From Aristolochia californica (Eukaryota > Streptophyta > Magnoliopsida > Piperales > Aristolochiaceae): a DNA stretch of 64,000 bases. The notes below the pieces were generated by a model, which searched no databases, was not told the origin of the DNA, and saw nothing but the letters and a program-made list of their open reading frames with translations. The position numbers and the translations under genes were made by a program. The DNA lies in the NCBI GenBank assembly GCA_029961685.1, contig JARWKL010000016.1, forward strand, positions 16,312,157 through 16,376,156, read 5' to 3'. How positions within the stretch are numbered: the first letter of the stretch is position 1; each line of letters opens with the position of its first letter. This document shows positions 48,201 to 59,155 of the stretch, one piece after another.

Positions 48201-50726
48201 TCACCACCTTCTTTGTTTGTCCGCACCAACCTTCCTACAATTGACAGCCCATCCTTCCAGCTGTTGTAACCCCCATGAAGCCAAAGCTCACCACTGTGAG
48301 CAAGAGGGCCTGTTTGCCGATTATAATATAATCTCACCAAATGCCCCCATTTGAATTCACTAGGTACTATGTGCCACACATTCTCAACAGACACCACAGC
48401 TTTGTTAATTACTTTCCGAAGATTTTCCCGCAGTTTTTCCACTTCCACCTTAGCCTGTGCTTTATCAGCCAATTCTGCTGCCTTTTCTGCTTCAATTCTT
48501 CTCTGCTCTTCAGCTTTTCTCTTCCTTTCAGCCTCCTCGGCTGCAAGTCTCTGTAGCTCCCTTCTTTTCTCATCAAGCAAGAAATCATCAAATGTGAAAA
48601 AATCCATCCCACCTTCCACAGGTATAAAAAAGTCTTTTGAATCATTATTATCATATACACTTCCTCCATCGAAGAACACAAAATCAATCTTGTATGCCTC
48701 CCTAGGCACAAAAACCTTGCAAGACCACCAATCATCGCCAAAATCAGTCTTTTCTAAAGGCTTAGTAAAAGATTTCCATCTCCAATCATTAAAGGCTCCC
48801 ATAATTAAGATATTTGGTTCATCTTTTAATGTTGAAATGGCTCTATTCAAGAAGATAGCAATCTCTTGATCGGGCTTCACCATTTGGGGATAAACAAAAA
48901 CTTTAATCCCTGACGAGAAGCTCTCTTTGGCAAGATTTTCAATATGCTTCCGGTGTTCATGTGGGTTCTTTTCTCTCTCAATCTCAGTGACAGAGGCTCT
49001 TTTCTCTTCTTCGATCTCATCAAGTATTTTGGGTCGTTCAGGTTCTGTCAAATCTTGATCTGCTTCAGCCAAAGGACTTTGTTCCACTATCTTACTTTCC
49101 ACGGTCAACATTGCTGGTTTTCTTTTGTAACTGATTTGATCTTTCTTCTCTATGGTCTCCTGCACACCCCCCTCCAGGACCTCAGTTTCCTCCTCCAGAA
49201 TCTTAGTTTCCGTCTTTGCTTTACTGCTTGAAGGAATAGTTTTTGAAATTAGCTCAATTCTAGGTGATTTCTCAGAATCAACTTCTGCTTCAGTTTTAGT
49301 GCTCTTGACAGGAGCTGTATATTCAGTTGAAGTAGCTGGACCAGATTCCTCTTTTTCTACATCATCAACTGGATCTCTCTTTTGTGTGCTTGTACCTACT
49401 GGTGGCTTGGGAATGAAACCCTTCGGAGCAGAGCCTCCAGTCCTGGGAATCTGACTTTTTCTTTGCCTTCTTCTTGAATAATCTGGAATATCGGCATTGA
49501 ATAAGGCACACCCATGATGACATAACTGAAACCAAAATAATAATACAAGAAGATTGATGTTGATGAAATTTGAGTACTAACCTGAAGTTGCCGTGATAGA
49601 AGAAGAAGCCCTCATTTGTGGGAGTAGTTTGTAACAAGGGGTAAACTAAAGCAAATCAACACACACAAGAATGATCAATCAGATATTTCCAACTGAATAT
49701 GGTTTTAAACATAGTTTTATGTCAAAGTAATCGTGAGTCAATGATTTTATTTTCTTCCAAATAATGAAACCAACTAATCTGAAGAAAACAAATAGTTGGG
49801 TGACTTTAGCAGATCAATTTTAGCACCAGGTCAATCCCAACCTAACATCAGATGACTGTCATGTATGTATGTGTTATACAAATGACAAAAAAAAAAAAAA
49901 AAATTGTATATTGAGTTTCGAGCAACTAACAAAACCCAGATTATCAGAGAAAATAACAGCCTGAGTAAAAACGAAAAGAAATGTCTAGGCGTCAGAAAGA
50001 AAAACATAACAAAGCTTTCCAGAGCTGGTACAGCTGTTCGATAATTAAAAAAAAAACCAAAAAAAAAAAAACAGGCCTAGAGTTGGATCTGACCATCAGA
50101 AAAGCAGATATCCTGTAACGAAATTGATGCAGAAACACCACAAAAACCACATAAAGCGTTAGACCTTAACAAGGATAATATAAGTTTACAGTGATAAAAC
50201 ACTGAAGCTCCAGCCAATCACAAAACTGGATTAAAATTAGTCCAAAAAACACGCAACTCAGTTCGAAAGCCATGCAGGTAAAAACAATGTCTAAAAGAGG
50301 CAAATCGAAGTAGCGATACAAATCATAAGCCTTTTTTTTTTCTCAACTACACAAGAATTCAAATTCAAGAGAAAAATACAAAAAAAATAAATGGTGATAT
50401 CGATATAACTCAATCAGAAAAAGTGCCACAGCGCTTGCATAAACTTCGAAGGACACATAACTGAGTAAAAAGTCATAAACTACACCACGACGAATCGGAC
50501 TCCAAAACACACAACAGGAATTCAAAACCCATTTACCGCTTGATCAACCAAACCCCCGAAGGTTAACAAAAGAGAGAAAAAGGGTTCAGTATGTACGTAC
50601 AAGTGATGTACCATCCCATCTTCCGGTAGAGAAACTGAGATGATCAGGCATGATCTTCAGATAGCTCCGACTAGGGAAGTTTCCCCTGTCAGATAAGGGT
50701 CTGTGTACATGCAAAGAGAGCTCCAT
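33925..50726 (-). CDS. SS3: Starch synthase III, plastid (16 exons)
   Basis: SS3 extends starch chains from ADP-glucose in plastids. Exons: 50726-50601, 49645-49582, 49482-48184, 48030-47816, 47339-47069, 46471-46296, 46190-46083, 39653-39544, 39415-39310, 37287-37117, 36819-36691, 35289-35107, 34945-34814, 34647-34536, 34275-34152, 34054-33925. They total 3456 bp and 1151 residues, in frame at every junction. Residues 1-60 resemble a transit peptide and 65-250 are a low-complexity acidic region. Three CBM53 starch-binding domains lie near 255-355, 440-545 and 590-705, with a Glu/Arg-rich coiled coil between the first two. The GT5/GT1 catalytic region (about 710-1151) has [23 protein letters not shown], the loop [14 protein letters not shown], and KTGGLYDTV. 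The exon count and domain order match SS3 of other plants. Introns 7 and 11 carry insertions, yet no coding exon is hit. Confidence 0.96.
35399..36611 (-). mobile_element. TRIM-family LTR element with captured gene, in SS3 intron 11
   Basis: LTR-like ends lie at 35399-35516 (118 bp) and 36500-36611 and belong to the same family as the TRIM at 15736-16211. On the minus strand a polypurine tract (GAGGGGGAG) adjoins the left LTR and a primer site (TGGTATCAG) adjoins the right LTR. A second primer site plus a 26-bp LTR stub sits inside at about 35597-35632. Between this stub and about 36430 lies a dehydrogenase gene fragment on the opposite strand. Flanks CTGAT (35394-35398) and CTAAT (36612-36616) fit a target duplication with one mismatch. 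Confidence 0.8.
35668..36420 (+). pseudogene. 3-hydroxyisobutyrate dehydrogenase-like gene fragment
   Basis: The translation shows the NAD-binding start ([18 protein letters not shown]), then after a frameshift near 35740-35790 the blocks [28 protein letters not shown], and TLVSGGN, where the family has the substrate-binding SGG motif, and [12 protein letters not shown]. Stops then appear: GSTGCG is followed by TAA where the family has the lysine-bearing GxGxxxKxxN segment, although KIANHIVV is still readable. Family-like sequence continues to VVLPGAALC near 36410. The N-terminus before the dinucleotide fold and the last ~75 residues are missing. It belongs to the HIBADH/GLYR-type beta-hydroxyacid dehydrogenases and is not functional. 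It is bounded by TRIM sequence on both sides. Confidence 0.85.
38614..39073. repeat. 230-bp tandem duplication in SS3 intron 9
   Basis: The unit beginning CCACAAAACAATATGCAG occurs at 38614-38843 and again at 38844-39073 with only about two or three differences seen by eye. It lies between exons 9 and 10. The near identity suggests a recent duplication or an assembly duplication. Confidence 0.93.
39886..39901. repeat. LINE target-site duplication, left copy
   Basis: AGTTCAAAGAGCAAAG here recurs exactly at 45893-45908, just past the A-rich tail of the LINE. Confidence 0.93.
42235..42281. repeat. C-run followed by (AC)n
   Basis: Twenty C residues (42235-42254) are followed by about 13 AC units. 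Such tracts are prone to copy and sequencing error. Confidence 0.95.
42400..45838 (+). pseudogene. LINE ORF2 remnant: endonuclease end, reverse transcriptase, RNase H
   Basis: SDHWPI near 42440 marks the end of an AP-type endonuclease; its upstream part is not readable. Then follow [17 protein letters not shown] (near 42850), the reverse-transcriptase blocks [48 protein letters not shown] and the catalytic [10 protein letters not shown] (near 43840), and a C-terminal RNase H of the plant L1 type ([29 protein letters not shown], up to about 45800). Frames shift repeatedly and stops interrupt, so no active protein is made. Confidence 0.9.
46604..46916. repeat. Possible decayed LTR or MITE in SS3 intron 5
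   Basis: A block of about 310 bp with inverted-like ends (TGTGAAAAAC and the reverse complement of GATTTTCTCACA) lies between two AATATATAT runs. It contains the phrase GACCAAAATACCCCT, also found in the gypsy LTRs at 8703 and 13668. The borders are uncertain. Confidence 0.3.
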
Positions 50727-50804
50727 CGGAGACAACCAAAGAGTTGCTCGATCTCAAACCCGTTTCAGTCTCTCAGAGTTGGAATCATGGTCTGGCCGAG
50801 AGCA

Positions 50805-50830
50805 AGAGAGAGAGAGAGAGAGAGAGAGAG
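50805..50830. repeat. (GA)13 tract upstream of SS3
   Basis: Thirteen AG units lie 79-104 bp upstream of the SS3 start codon, reading (CT)n in the sense direction. CT-rich tracts in 5' leaders are common in plants and can affect expression; here it is probably in the leader or core promoter. Confidence 0.9.
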
Positions 50831-52458
50831 GAGGAGAGCGTATCGAGTCCGTGCACTGTTGTTTAGCACTCCGAAATTTAACGGGCATTAGAATATTATT
50901 GGCGGCCCACAATGACGCGATAGCATGTTTATGGTTCGAAACTATCGACTCAAGACGGAGGCAGTCATTTATGTGGGTCCCACTCTGTATTGTCTGTGGG
51001 CCCCATGTGGTCCAGTTAAGCGTAAATTACCTTTCGTCGCCTTTTGTGTCAACCATATTCACCTTTCCAGTGGGCCAGGGACACACGGAACTCCTCCTTG
51101 TCGTCACCACGGATGCGGATGCGGATGCGGATGCGGATGCGGATGCGGATGCGGATGCGGGTACTCGGGCATCCGTCGGAATAAGGTCTCAAAACGGAAC
51201 GCCGTCAAATGGGGAAACCGTTATAAAAAAATCTAAATTTTGAAAGGAGAGGGGGAATTTAAATGTTTAGGAATTTAAATACTTAATTAGCAGATTATGT
51301 GGACAGATACGGAAACAAAGAGTATTTGGGCTCTGTTATTATTATCCTTAACTTCGTAATTATTCTTCCTAAAACATGCCTGAATTCATAAGTAGGTTTC
51401 CTTTTGTTCGAAAAAAGAAAAAAAAATTATTTTTTTTTGAGAAAAAAATATATTACAGATAAAGATATAAACAAATAGAGTGTTTGCATGCATCTCAATA
51501 TCTCCATGCAAAAATACTAAGGGCATTAAGGCGAATGATAGAGATAAAAGATAAAGATAAAGAAATCGATGACTAATCGTTTGACCTTGTGGACATTCCT
51601 CTTTAATCACATTTTTGCACTTTGTGGACCACATTCGATCACTCAATGTCATTCTTTTCCTCTCTTTTTTGCTTCTTTTTCTTTCCTCTCTTCTTATCTT
51701 TTGATTTTTTTCTTTTCCTAATATTTGGTTTTTAGTGCTTCACTCAAGTAATTCATCTCCTCTTCTTTTTTTTCCTGCTTCTCACTAATATTTTCTCATC
51801 TGGTTGAGGAATCGAAAAAGAAGAAATCAATCTTTAGTCTCTCATAACTCGCTATTGGCTCGGGTGGTGTCTCAAGAGGGGGTAAATTGAGAACAAAAAT
51901 AAAAAAATCAAGCGCTTAAAGTATAATTAAAAGAAATTAAATAAGAAAAATGTAAAAAGATATACATAAACACAAAGAAGCAAATATTATTTGTTCTCAA
52001 TGTTTCCTTAGTAATGATCATTGTCCAAGAACCCTTTGTTTCTGGAGAAATTTTACTATTTTGTTCTCCTCGCAAAATTACAAAGCGATTAATCTACTCT
52101 CTTGAAACCAAGTTTAATACCCAAATGTAGTTATCGTAATTTCTCTCAAAGTGATTTCCTTACAACAAGATTTTGGCTAAAGTGTGTAATTCTCTTCTAG
52201 ATTCAAGGTTCTAGAATGTTAAGAATTAAATGCCCTAATTCTAAACTAACGATAACAATAATAATAATAATCACGGAAGAAAGAAAAAATAAGCAAGGAA
52301 ACAAACAACAAGATTTATACAAATTCGCTTCAAGGTGAGACTATGTCCTGTCTTTCACTGCTGCAATAATCCACTTTGAAGATGAAATAGTTTACAAGAA
52401 AAATCGCACACTTACAAGTGTTTCTCACTAACCTCTCAGGCTGCAACTCGAGATGCTT
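50831..52458. other. Upstream region of SS3 and decayed repeat DNA
   Basis: The SS3 promoter should lie in the first part. A hexamer array is listed separately. From about 51860 the text (GTGGTGTCTCAAGAGGGGGT, then CAACAAGATTTATACAAATT near 52300) resembles decayed retroelement sequence. No host gene is seen. Confidence 0.4.
51111..51160. repeat. (GGATGC)8 hexamer array
   Basis: GGATGC repeats about 8.3 times without a change, some 390-435 bp upstream of the SS3 start codon. It makes an artificial Asp-Ala repeat in one frame and a Cys-Gly repeat in another. Confidence 0.97.
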
Positions 52459-53406
52459 CTCGGTATAAGATGATTAAACCCTAATAGCGGCACCCCTCAA
52501 TTATAAAGAGAAAATTAGGGCAACCGCATTACAAGAGTGAAAATTTTAAACTGCTCTTAATAAAATAACAATTAATATATCATGGACCGCGAGAGGGGGA
52601 GAGGCGACGTTATTAGGGTTTAATTAGGCGCCACAACTTAACATAGAAAACCTTTTTAAAAAAAATAAAAATACAAAAAAGAAAATGGAACTTATACCTT
52701 CTTTTTAGAGAGACAATTTCTTCTAGTGAGATCCAAAATTTTAATATTATAGCATATGTAATGAAGAATGTGGAACTTGATAAAATTAGGAGTGCCAAAA
52801 AGCTATAACAGAATTTGGATTTTTTATAAAAAAAATTGGACTTTTCTCATGCATGGGGTAAAATCAAAAGCTTAATAACAAAAATCTTTCTTCAAAGTTT
52901 TCATAAACCAATATATGACCATTGCTTGTTTAGGGATGAGTATGAGTCTCTATTTACAATTTTCTAGTGAAACTACCCGTTTTAGACCATTATACAGAAA
53001 ATTACACAAGGAGGTTGATTGATCATACCTTTTTATTGTTTGATCAATTGCCTCCCAATGATTTTATTTTGGAGGTCCTATAGCCTTATGATCTATTACA
53101 GCATCAATCAACCACTTTGCAACCCTTTGCAAATTTGGGTGATCGATAACTATTTATAACCTTGATTGATTATGCTTTAAACATTTGTCAGGTAACATTC
53201 TGTACGATCCATCGTGCCTCTATGATCAATTATATTTTGTAATTCTTGCTTAGTAGCATTTTGAATATGATTTATCATATGCCCTTATGATGATCAATCA
53301 TGCATTATAATTCTTGTCAAAATGATCAATCACATTACTAAGTCAACGAGTGAATATACTTATTGGTAATAAAAATAGTTAATAAAAATAAGATAGATTT
53401 AATTTA
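52459..53406. repeat. Copy 1 of a ~950-bp direct repeat flanking the copia element
   Basis: It begins CTCGGTATAAGATGATTAAA and ends AGATAGATTTAATTTA, and matches 58183-59155 almost throughout. It is rich in GATCAAT-type words and codes for nothing recognisable. It lies outside the copia LTR, joined to it at the shared bases ATTTA. Confidence 0.85.
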
Positions 53407-53808
53407 GTGGTGGGGCCCACTCATGGACTGGACTCCACCTACTAAAAGCAACAATCTCTCCCTCCAGACCATGAGGAGGGCTCACCACAATCTTCCATAC
53501 CGACTAGACTTGCGCACAACTCATGTTTTTCCTTAGTCACCACTTTTGTCATCATATCTGATGAGTTTTATCAGTGTGGATCTTCACAAGAGATAATGTA
53601 TCATTTTCCAACACATCTCTAATCTAGTGATACCTCAAATCAATGTGTTTTGTCCTACTATGAAAAGTAGCATTCTTACTTAAGTCCAAAACACTTTGAC
53701 TATCACAATGAATTGTATACCCCTTTTGTTTGAAGCCTATCTCACCCATCAACCTCTTCAACCACAACATTTCTTTACTAGCTTCAGTTGCTGCAATGTA
53801 TTCAACCT

Positions 53809-56659
53809 CTATTGTAGAAAGAGCAATGCAATTTGAAGTTTAGATTGCCAAGAGATGGCTCCTCCTGCAAAAGTAAACAAGTAACCTGACGTAGACTTTC
53901 TCCCATCTATGTCACCTGCCCAATCTGCATTTGTAAAACCTTCTAATATAGGTTTTAAACCACCAAAACACAAACATAATTTGCTAGACCCTTTGAGGTA
54001 CCTGAGAATCCACTTAATAGCAGCCCAATGTTCTTTCCCTGGATTTGCAAGAAATCTACTCACAACACCAACTGCAAAAACAATGTCTAGTTTAGTACAT
54101 ACCATAGCATACATTAAACTTCCTACTACCGAGGAGTAGGGAATCTTCTCCATGGCTTCCTTTTCCTTCTCAATTAAAGTACACTATTGGGAGTTTAATT
54201 TGAAATGATTTGCAAGTGGTGTATTTACCGATTTTGCATCTTTCATGTTGAACCTCTCAAGAATCTTCTCAATGTACTTTTGTTGTGACAACCAAATTTT
54301 CTTTTTTCTTCTATCACAAGAAATCCTCATACCTAAAATTTGTTTGGTTACACCGAAGTCTTTCATATCAAAGGACTTGCTGAGATCCTTTTTCAACCTG
54401 TTAATCAAATTCATGTCTTGCCCAACAATTAGTATATCATCAACATAATACAAAAGAATTATAAAACAACCATTTGGGAACCTTTTTACAGTGAACACAA
54501 TGATCTGTAGATGTCCTCTTATAGTTTTGACACATCATAAAGGAGTTAACCTTTTTATACCATTGTCTTGGGGCTTGTTTCAACCCATAGAGACTCTTTT
54601 TCAGCTTACAAACTATATGTTTTTTCCCTTTTTCTTTGGATCCTTCTGGTTGTTCCATATATATCTCCTCTTCTAAATCACCATGGAGAAATATTGTTTT
54701 GACATCCATTTGTTGAATCTCTAAGTCTAGACTAGCAGCTAGAATAAGAATCAGTCTAATTGATGGCATCTTCACTACAGGTGAAATTTTTTCTTCAAAA
54801 TCAACTCTTTTCTTTTGGCTAAAACCTTTTACAACCAATCTTGCTTTGTACTTGACTTGATTATTCCCTTCTTGTTTCAGTTTGTAAACCCATTTGTTTT
54901 TCAAGGTCTTCTTACCCTTCGGCAATGTCACCAACTCAGAAGTGTGGTTCTTATGAAAAGAGTTTAATTCCTCTTCCATAGCTTTCAACCACATATTCTT
55001 GTTCTTATCTTTCGGACCTTCTTGAAAATTTTCAGGTTTACCTGCATCAGTAAGATTAATAAACTCATTAGAAGGAATTCTACCTCTTTGAGATCTTCTC
55101 AATTCAAGTTCAGCCATCGGTTGTTCAATAGGAGTTTCTTCTTCTTCAACTTCTTGAGATGGTTCATTTAGTTGCTCCCCCAATTCAACATCATTAGGAG
55201 CCACATCTTCATGGATAACATCATCCTTTTCATGAAATTCTACACTTTCTTCAATAACTGGTGTAGGAAGAAACATAGGAGGCATGAATGAGGTAATATC
55301 TGGAGTACTTTGACTTTTTTCAACTTTTTCAAAGTCTTCAATGGTTTTGTCTTCATGAAAGACCACATCTCTACTTCTATGCAACTTCCTGTTCTTAGGA
55401 TCCCATAATCAATATCCAAACTCATCATCTCCATATCCAACAAAGAAGACAAATGGAATAGATTTCACATCAAGCTTTGACCTATTTTCTTTAGGTACAT
55501 GCATAAAAGATTTACAACCAAATACATGCAAATGAGAATAAGAAATGTTTTTTCCTTTCCATACTCTCTGAGGAATATCCTCTCCCAAAGGGTATGAAGG
55601 TGACAAATTTATCAAATAAACTGCAGTCCTCATAGCTTCCCCCCAATAGGGTTTAGGTAATTTAGTTGTAGAAAGCACACACCTTACACTTTCCACAATG
55701 GTGCGATTCATCCTTTCAGCTACACCAATGTGTTGAGGGGTCATTGGAACTGTCAACTCATGCATAATTCCATGTTTTGAACAATAATCTTTAAATTCTC
55801 TAGAAGTATATTCACCTCCATTATCACTACGTAAACATTTAAGTTGTTTACCTATCTCATTTTAAACCATGGCATGAAACCTTTGAAATATATCAAAAAC
55901 TTCCCATTTGAATTTCATAGTGTAGACCCAAACATTCCTGGAAGCATCATCTATAAAAGTAATGAAATACTTTGCACCGCTAAAAGACTTAACATCCATA
56001 GAGCATACATCAGAATAAACAAAATCAAGAATCTTTGTGTCTTTCTTATGAGCATTTCTAGCAAAGGTAAGTCTATGTTGTTTACCAAACAAATAATGAT
56101 CACAAGGAGAAATTTTCATACCTTTAGGTAAAAGGTCATTATTTGCTAGAATCTCTAACTCTTTCTCACTCATATGTCCAAGTCTCTTATGCCATAAATT
56201 TGATGAGCTTGCTTCTAGGGCTGCAGCCAAGCCTTCATTAATGACTTCTACTTCAGTTTTGTAAAGAGTACATGACTTGATTCCTTTTGTTAGAATAAGT
56301 GATCCCTTGCAGAACTTCCACTTGCCATTAACAAAACGGCTTTTAAATCCCTCTTCATCTAATATGCCTGCAGAGATTATGTTAAAGCGAAGATCTGGGA
56401 CATACCTTACATCTCAAAGAATCATCTTGCACTCGAAGTTAGTTTTGATGATTATGTCCCCCTTTCCTTTAACTTTCGAAAAACCTGTGTTTCCCATTTT
56501 CTCTGTTCCATAACCACCTAACTGAAACATAGAAAAATACTCTGCATGAGGAGTAGCATAGAAGGAAGCACCACTATCAACAATCCAACTTGTTTCAAAA
56601 TCACTTGCTAAAAGAGAATCTACATCACAAGTCATAATAGCAACTTCATTATTCAACAC
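53809..56659 (-). pseudogene. copia pol remnant: protease, integrase, reverse transcriptase, RNase H
   Basis: The protease site is WIVDSGASFYATPH (56414-56659). The integrase zinc-binding part reads LWHKRLGHMSEKELEIL (near 56190), followed by the core (YFITFIDDASRNVWVY) and GVAERMNRTIVESVR (55409-55765). Reverse transcriptase has VDFEEKISPVVKMPSIRLIL, SLYGLKQAPRQWYKK and, after a frameshift near 54490, YYVDDILIVG. RNase H has FTNADWAGDIDGRKSTSGY near 53930. At least five breaks separate the fragments. Confidence 0.9.
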
Positions 56660-56689
56660 TATTATGTTTTCATCTTTTTCATTCTCTTT

Positions 56690-57460
56690 TTATTTGACAC
56701 TATATTTTCCTTTCTTTTGTGCTTTCTTGAGAAACTGACACTCACTCTTGATGTTTCCCTTCTTATGGCAACAGTAGCACTCAAGATCCCTTATTGACTT
56801 TGACTTTCCTCTAGATTTTCCTCTCTCTTGAGGTTTTCTTCTTTTGCTTTCACTTATCTTTTCAAACACCAATGCTTGAGAGTGGGAAGAACCTAGTGAT
56901 TTTCTTCTTGTCTCTTCATTCAACAAGCTGCTAGTGACAAGGTTCATACTCACAATTCCATCCGGAGGGGAGTTGCTCAAAGACACCACTAAGGTTTCCC
57001 AACTATATGGTAGAAAATTCAATAATAAAAGGGTTTGAAGCTCATCATCGAGAACCATATTCATGGCTGCCAATTGATTTACAATGCGCTTTATCTCATT
57101 GAGATGTTGTGCAATGGAACCATTGTCATTGTACTTCAAATTTACAAGCTTCCTTATAAGGAAATCTTTATTTCCAGTTGTCTTTCTCTCATATAAATCC
57201 TCTAATTTCTTCCATAATGATTTGGCTGAAATTTCACTTGAGACATGGTGAAAAATACTATCATGCACCCATTGTCGGATATGCCCAACTGATTTTCTAC
57301 CAAGTTTCTTCCATTCTTCATCTGAAATATTTTCAGGTTTTTTCCCTTCAATGGGTGCATACAAGTCTCTGCAATACAAATAGTCTTCCGTATTTGCTTT
57401 CCATATGATCCAATTTTCTCCATTCAGACCAACCATTCTATTAGTTGCATTTGAACTCTC
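56690..57460 (-). pseudogene. copia gag (UBN2-type) with zinc knuckle
   Basis: The reading frame starts at MESSNATNRMVGLNGENW and runs through the Ty1/copia gag core (SAKSLWKKLEDLYERKTTGN, LNEIKRIVNQLAAM) to a zinc knuckle ECYCCHKKGNIKSECQ. The usual CX2CX4HX4C pattern has Asn in place of the His. The frame itself is open to a stop just after KGKYSVK. It ends before the protease frame, so it is separated from pol. Confidence 0.85.
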
Positions 57461-57495
57461 CATTGGATAAAAAAAAAAACACCCCAAACAACCAA

Positions 57496-57507
57496 GCTCT
57501 GATACCA
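57496..57507 (-). promoter_or_regulatory. Primer-binding site of the copia element
   Basis: A perfect TGGTATCAGAGC on the minus strand lies two bases inside the 5' LTR, complementary to initiator-Met tRNA. Confidence 0.88.
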
Positions 57508-57509
57508 CT

Positions 57510-58178
57510 TGTTATGGGAAGCTGCTAGACAATAAGACTTGTGAAATATTAACAGATCATCTCATTTGAAACATTTCTACAAACACCTTATGTGCAGAAA
57601 TTGAAACCCACATAAAGTTTAGAACTTAACCAATACCTCAAACAATCAACCACAATCAAACAGCCACAACACAAGATTTATATGAAAAAACCCTTCAGTG
57701 TGAAGGAAAAAAAAAAAACCATGGGGCAAATCCGAATAATCTTCCATTATTAAAAATGGTATTACAATATCAATTTATCTCAAGTTTGCTCAAATTTGAG
57801 GTTTACAAAATCATGAGAGAAAACAATTCATAATTCAAGCTCATTCACAGGAATTGTGAGATAACCAAATAAACAAAGGTTAGAGATCAACGGATATGGA
57901 GATTTTACAAAAAATAAGAATATAGAGAAAGACCAACTTTGGAGAAGCTTTGGAGAACCTTCTCTTTTCTTTTTTTCTTTTCGTGCTTTCTCCTCTCGGT
58001 CGAATTCTCACTTCCCCCCTTTCTTTTTTTTTCGTCTTCGCGTTCTGTTTTTCTCTCTCGGCCAAGTCCCCTTCTTTTCCTTTTTTTTTGTTTTCTTTTT
58101 TCTTCTATGTCTTTCACATGTGAGAGATTTAGTGGTGGGGCCCACTCATGGGCTGGACTCCACCTACTAAAAGCAACA
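57510..58178 (-). repeat. 5' LTR of the copia element
   Basis: This 669-bp LTR has TG...CA ends. Its first ~51 bp (minus strand) recur as the stub at 53403-53453. It contains long T/C-rich stretches around 57960-58110. Confidence 0.82.
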
Positions 58179-58182
58179 GATC

Positions 58183-58321
58183 CTCGGTATAAGATGATTA
58201 AACCCTAATAGCGGCATCCCTTAATTATAAAGATAAAATTAGGGCAACCGTATTACAAGAGTGAAATTCTCAAACTGCCCTTACTGAAATAACAGTTAAT
58301 ATATCGTGAACCGGGAGGGAG

Positions 58322-58352
<31 letters not shown>

Positions 58353-59155
58353 ACTCTATTAGGGTTTAATTAGGCTCCACAACTTAATATAGAAAACCTC
58401 TTTTAAAAGAAAATAAAAATACAAAAAAGAAAATGGAACTTATACCTTCTTTTTAGAGAGAACTTCTTCTAGTGAGATCCAAAATTTTAATATTTGAGCA
58501 TATGTAACGAAGTATGTGGAACTTGATTAAACTAAGAGTGCCAAAAAGATATAACATAATTTGGATTTTTTTATAAAAAAATTGGACTTTTCTCATGCAT
58601 GGGGTAAAATCAAAAGCTTAATAACAAAAATCTTTCTTCAAAGTTTTCATAAACCAATATATGACCATTGCTTGCTTAGGGATGAGTATGACTCTCTATT
58701 TACAATTTTCTAGTGAAACTACTCGTTTTAGACCATTATACAAAATATTACACAAGGAGGTTGATCGATCATATCTTTTTATTGTTTGATCAATTGCCTC
58801 CGAACGATTTTATTTCGGAGCTCCTATAGCCTTATGATCTTTTACGACATCAATCAACCACTTTGCAACCCTTTGGGTGATTGATAACTATTTATAACCT
58901 TGATTGATTATGCTTTATACATTTGTCAGGTAACATTTTTTATGATCCATCATGCCTCTACTATGATCAATTATATTTTGTAATTCTTGCTTAGTAGCAT
59001 TTTGAATCGTTCACCATGATTTATCATATGCTCTTATGATGATTAATCATGCATTATAATTCTTGTCAAAATGATCAATCGCATTACTAAGTCAACGAGT
59101 GAACATACTTATTGGTAATAAAAATAGTTAGTAAAAATAAGATAGATTTAATTTA
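58183..59155. repeat. Copy 2 of the ~950-bp direct repeat
   Basis: It matches 52459-53406 in the same orientation with scattered differences. The largest visible one is a run of 28 G at 58323-58350. It starts four bases past the copia 5' LTR. Confidence 0.85.
58323..58350. repeat. 28-base poly-G tract
   Basis: A pure G-run interrupts the second copy of the flanking repeat, where copy 1 has a short mixed GA stretch (GCGAGAGGGGGAGAGGCGAC). Confidence 0.97.

Larger units (their letters stand above)
53403..58178 (-). mobile_element. Ty1/copia LTR retrotransposon, 3' LTR truncated
   Basis: In minus-strand order there is a full 5' LTR (58178-57510, starting TGTTGCTTTTAG and ending CCCATAACA), a primer site TGGTATCAGAGC, gag, protease, integrase, reverse transcriptase and RNase H (the copia order), a polypurine tract (GGAGGGAGAGAT, about 53454-53465) and only the first ~51 bp of the 3' LTR (53453-53403). 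The coding region is split by several frameshifts and stops. No target duplication can be scored because the 3' LTR end is lost. Confidence 0.88.

Noticed and set aside
48341..49454. Plus-strand open frames of 70-170 codons opposite SS3 exon 3
   Set aside because: They are antisense shadows of the long SS3 exon, which has CBM53 motifs on the minus strand.
50779..51243. Asp-Ala repeat protein and, in another frame, a Cys-Gly repeat protein upstream of SS3
   Set aside because: Both arise from the GGATGC microsatellite and have no other coding support.
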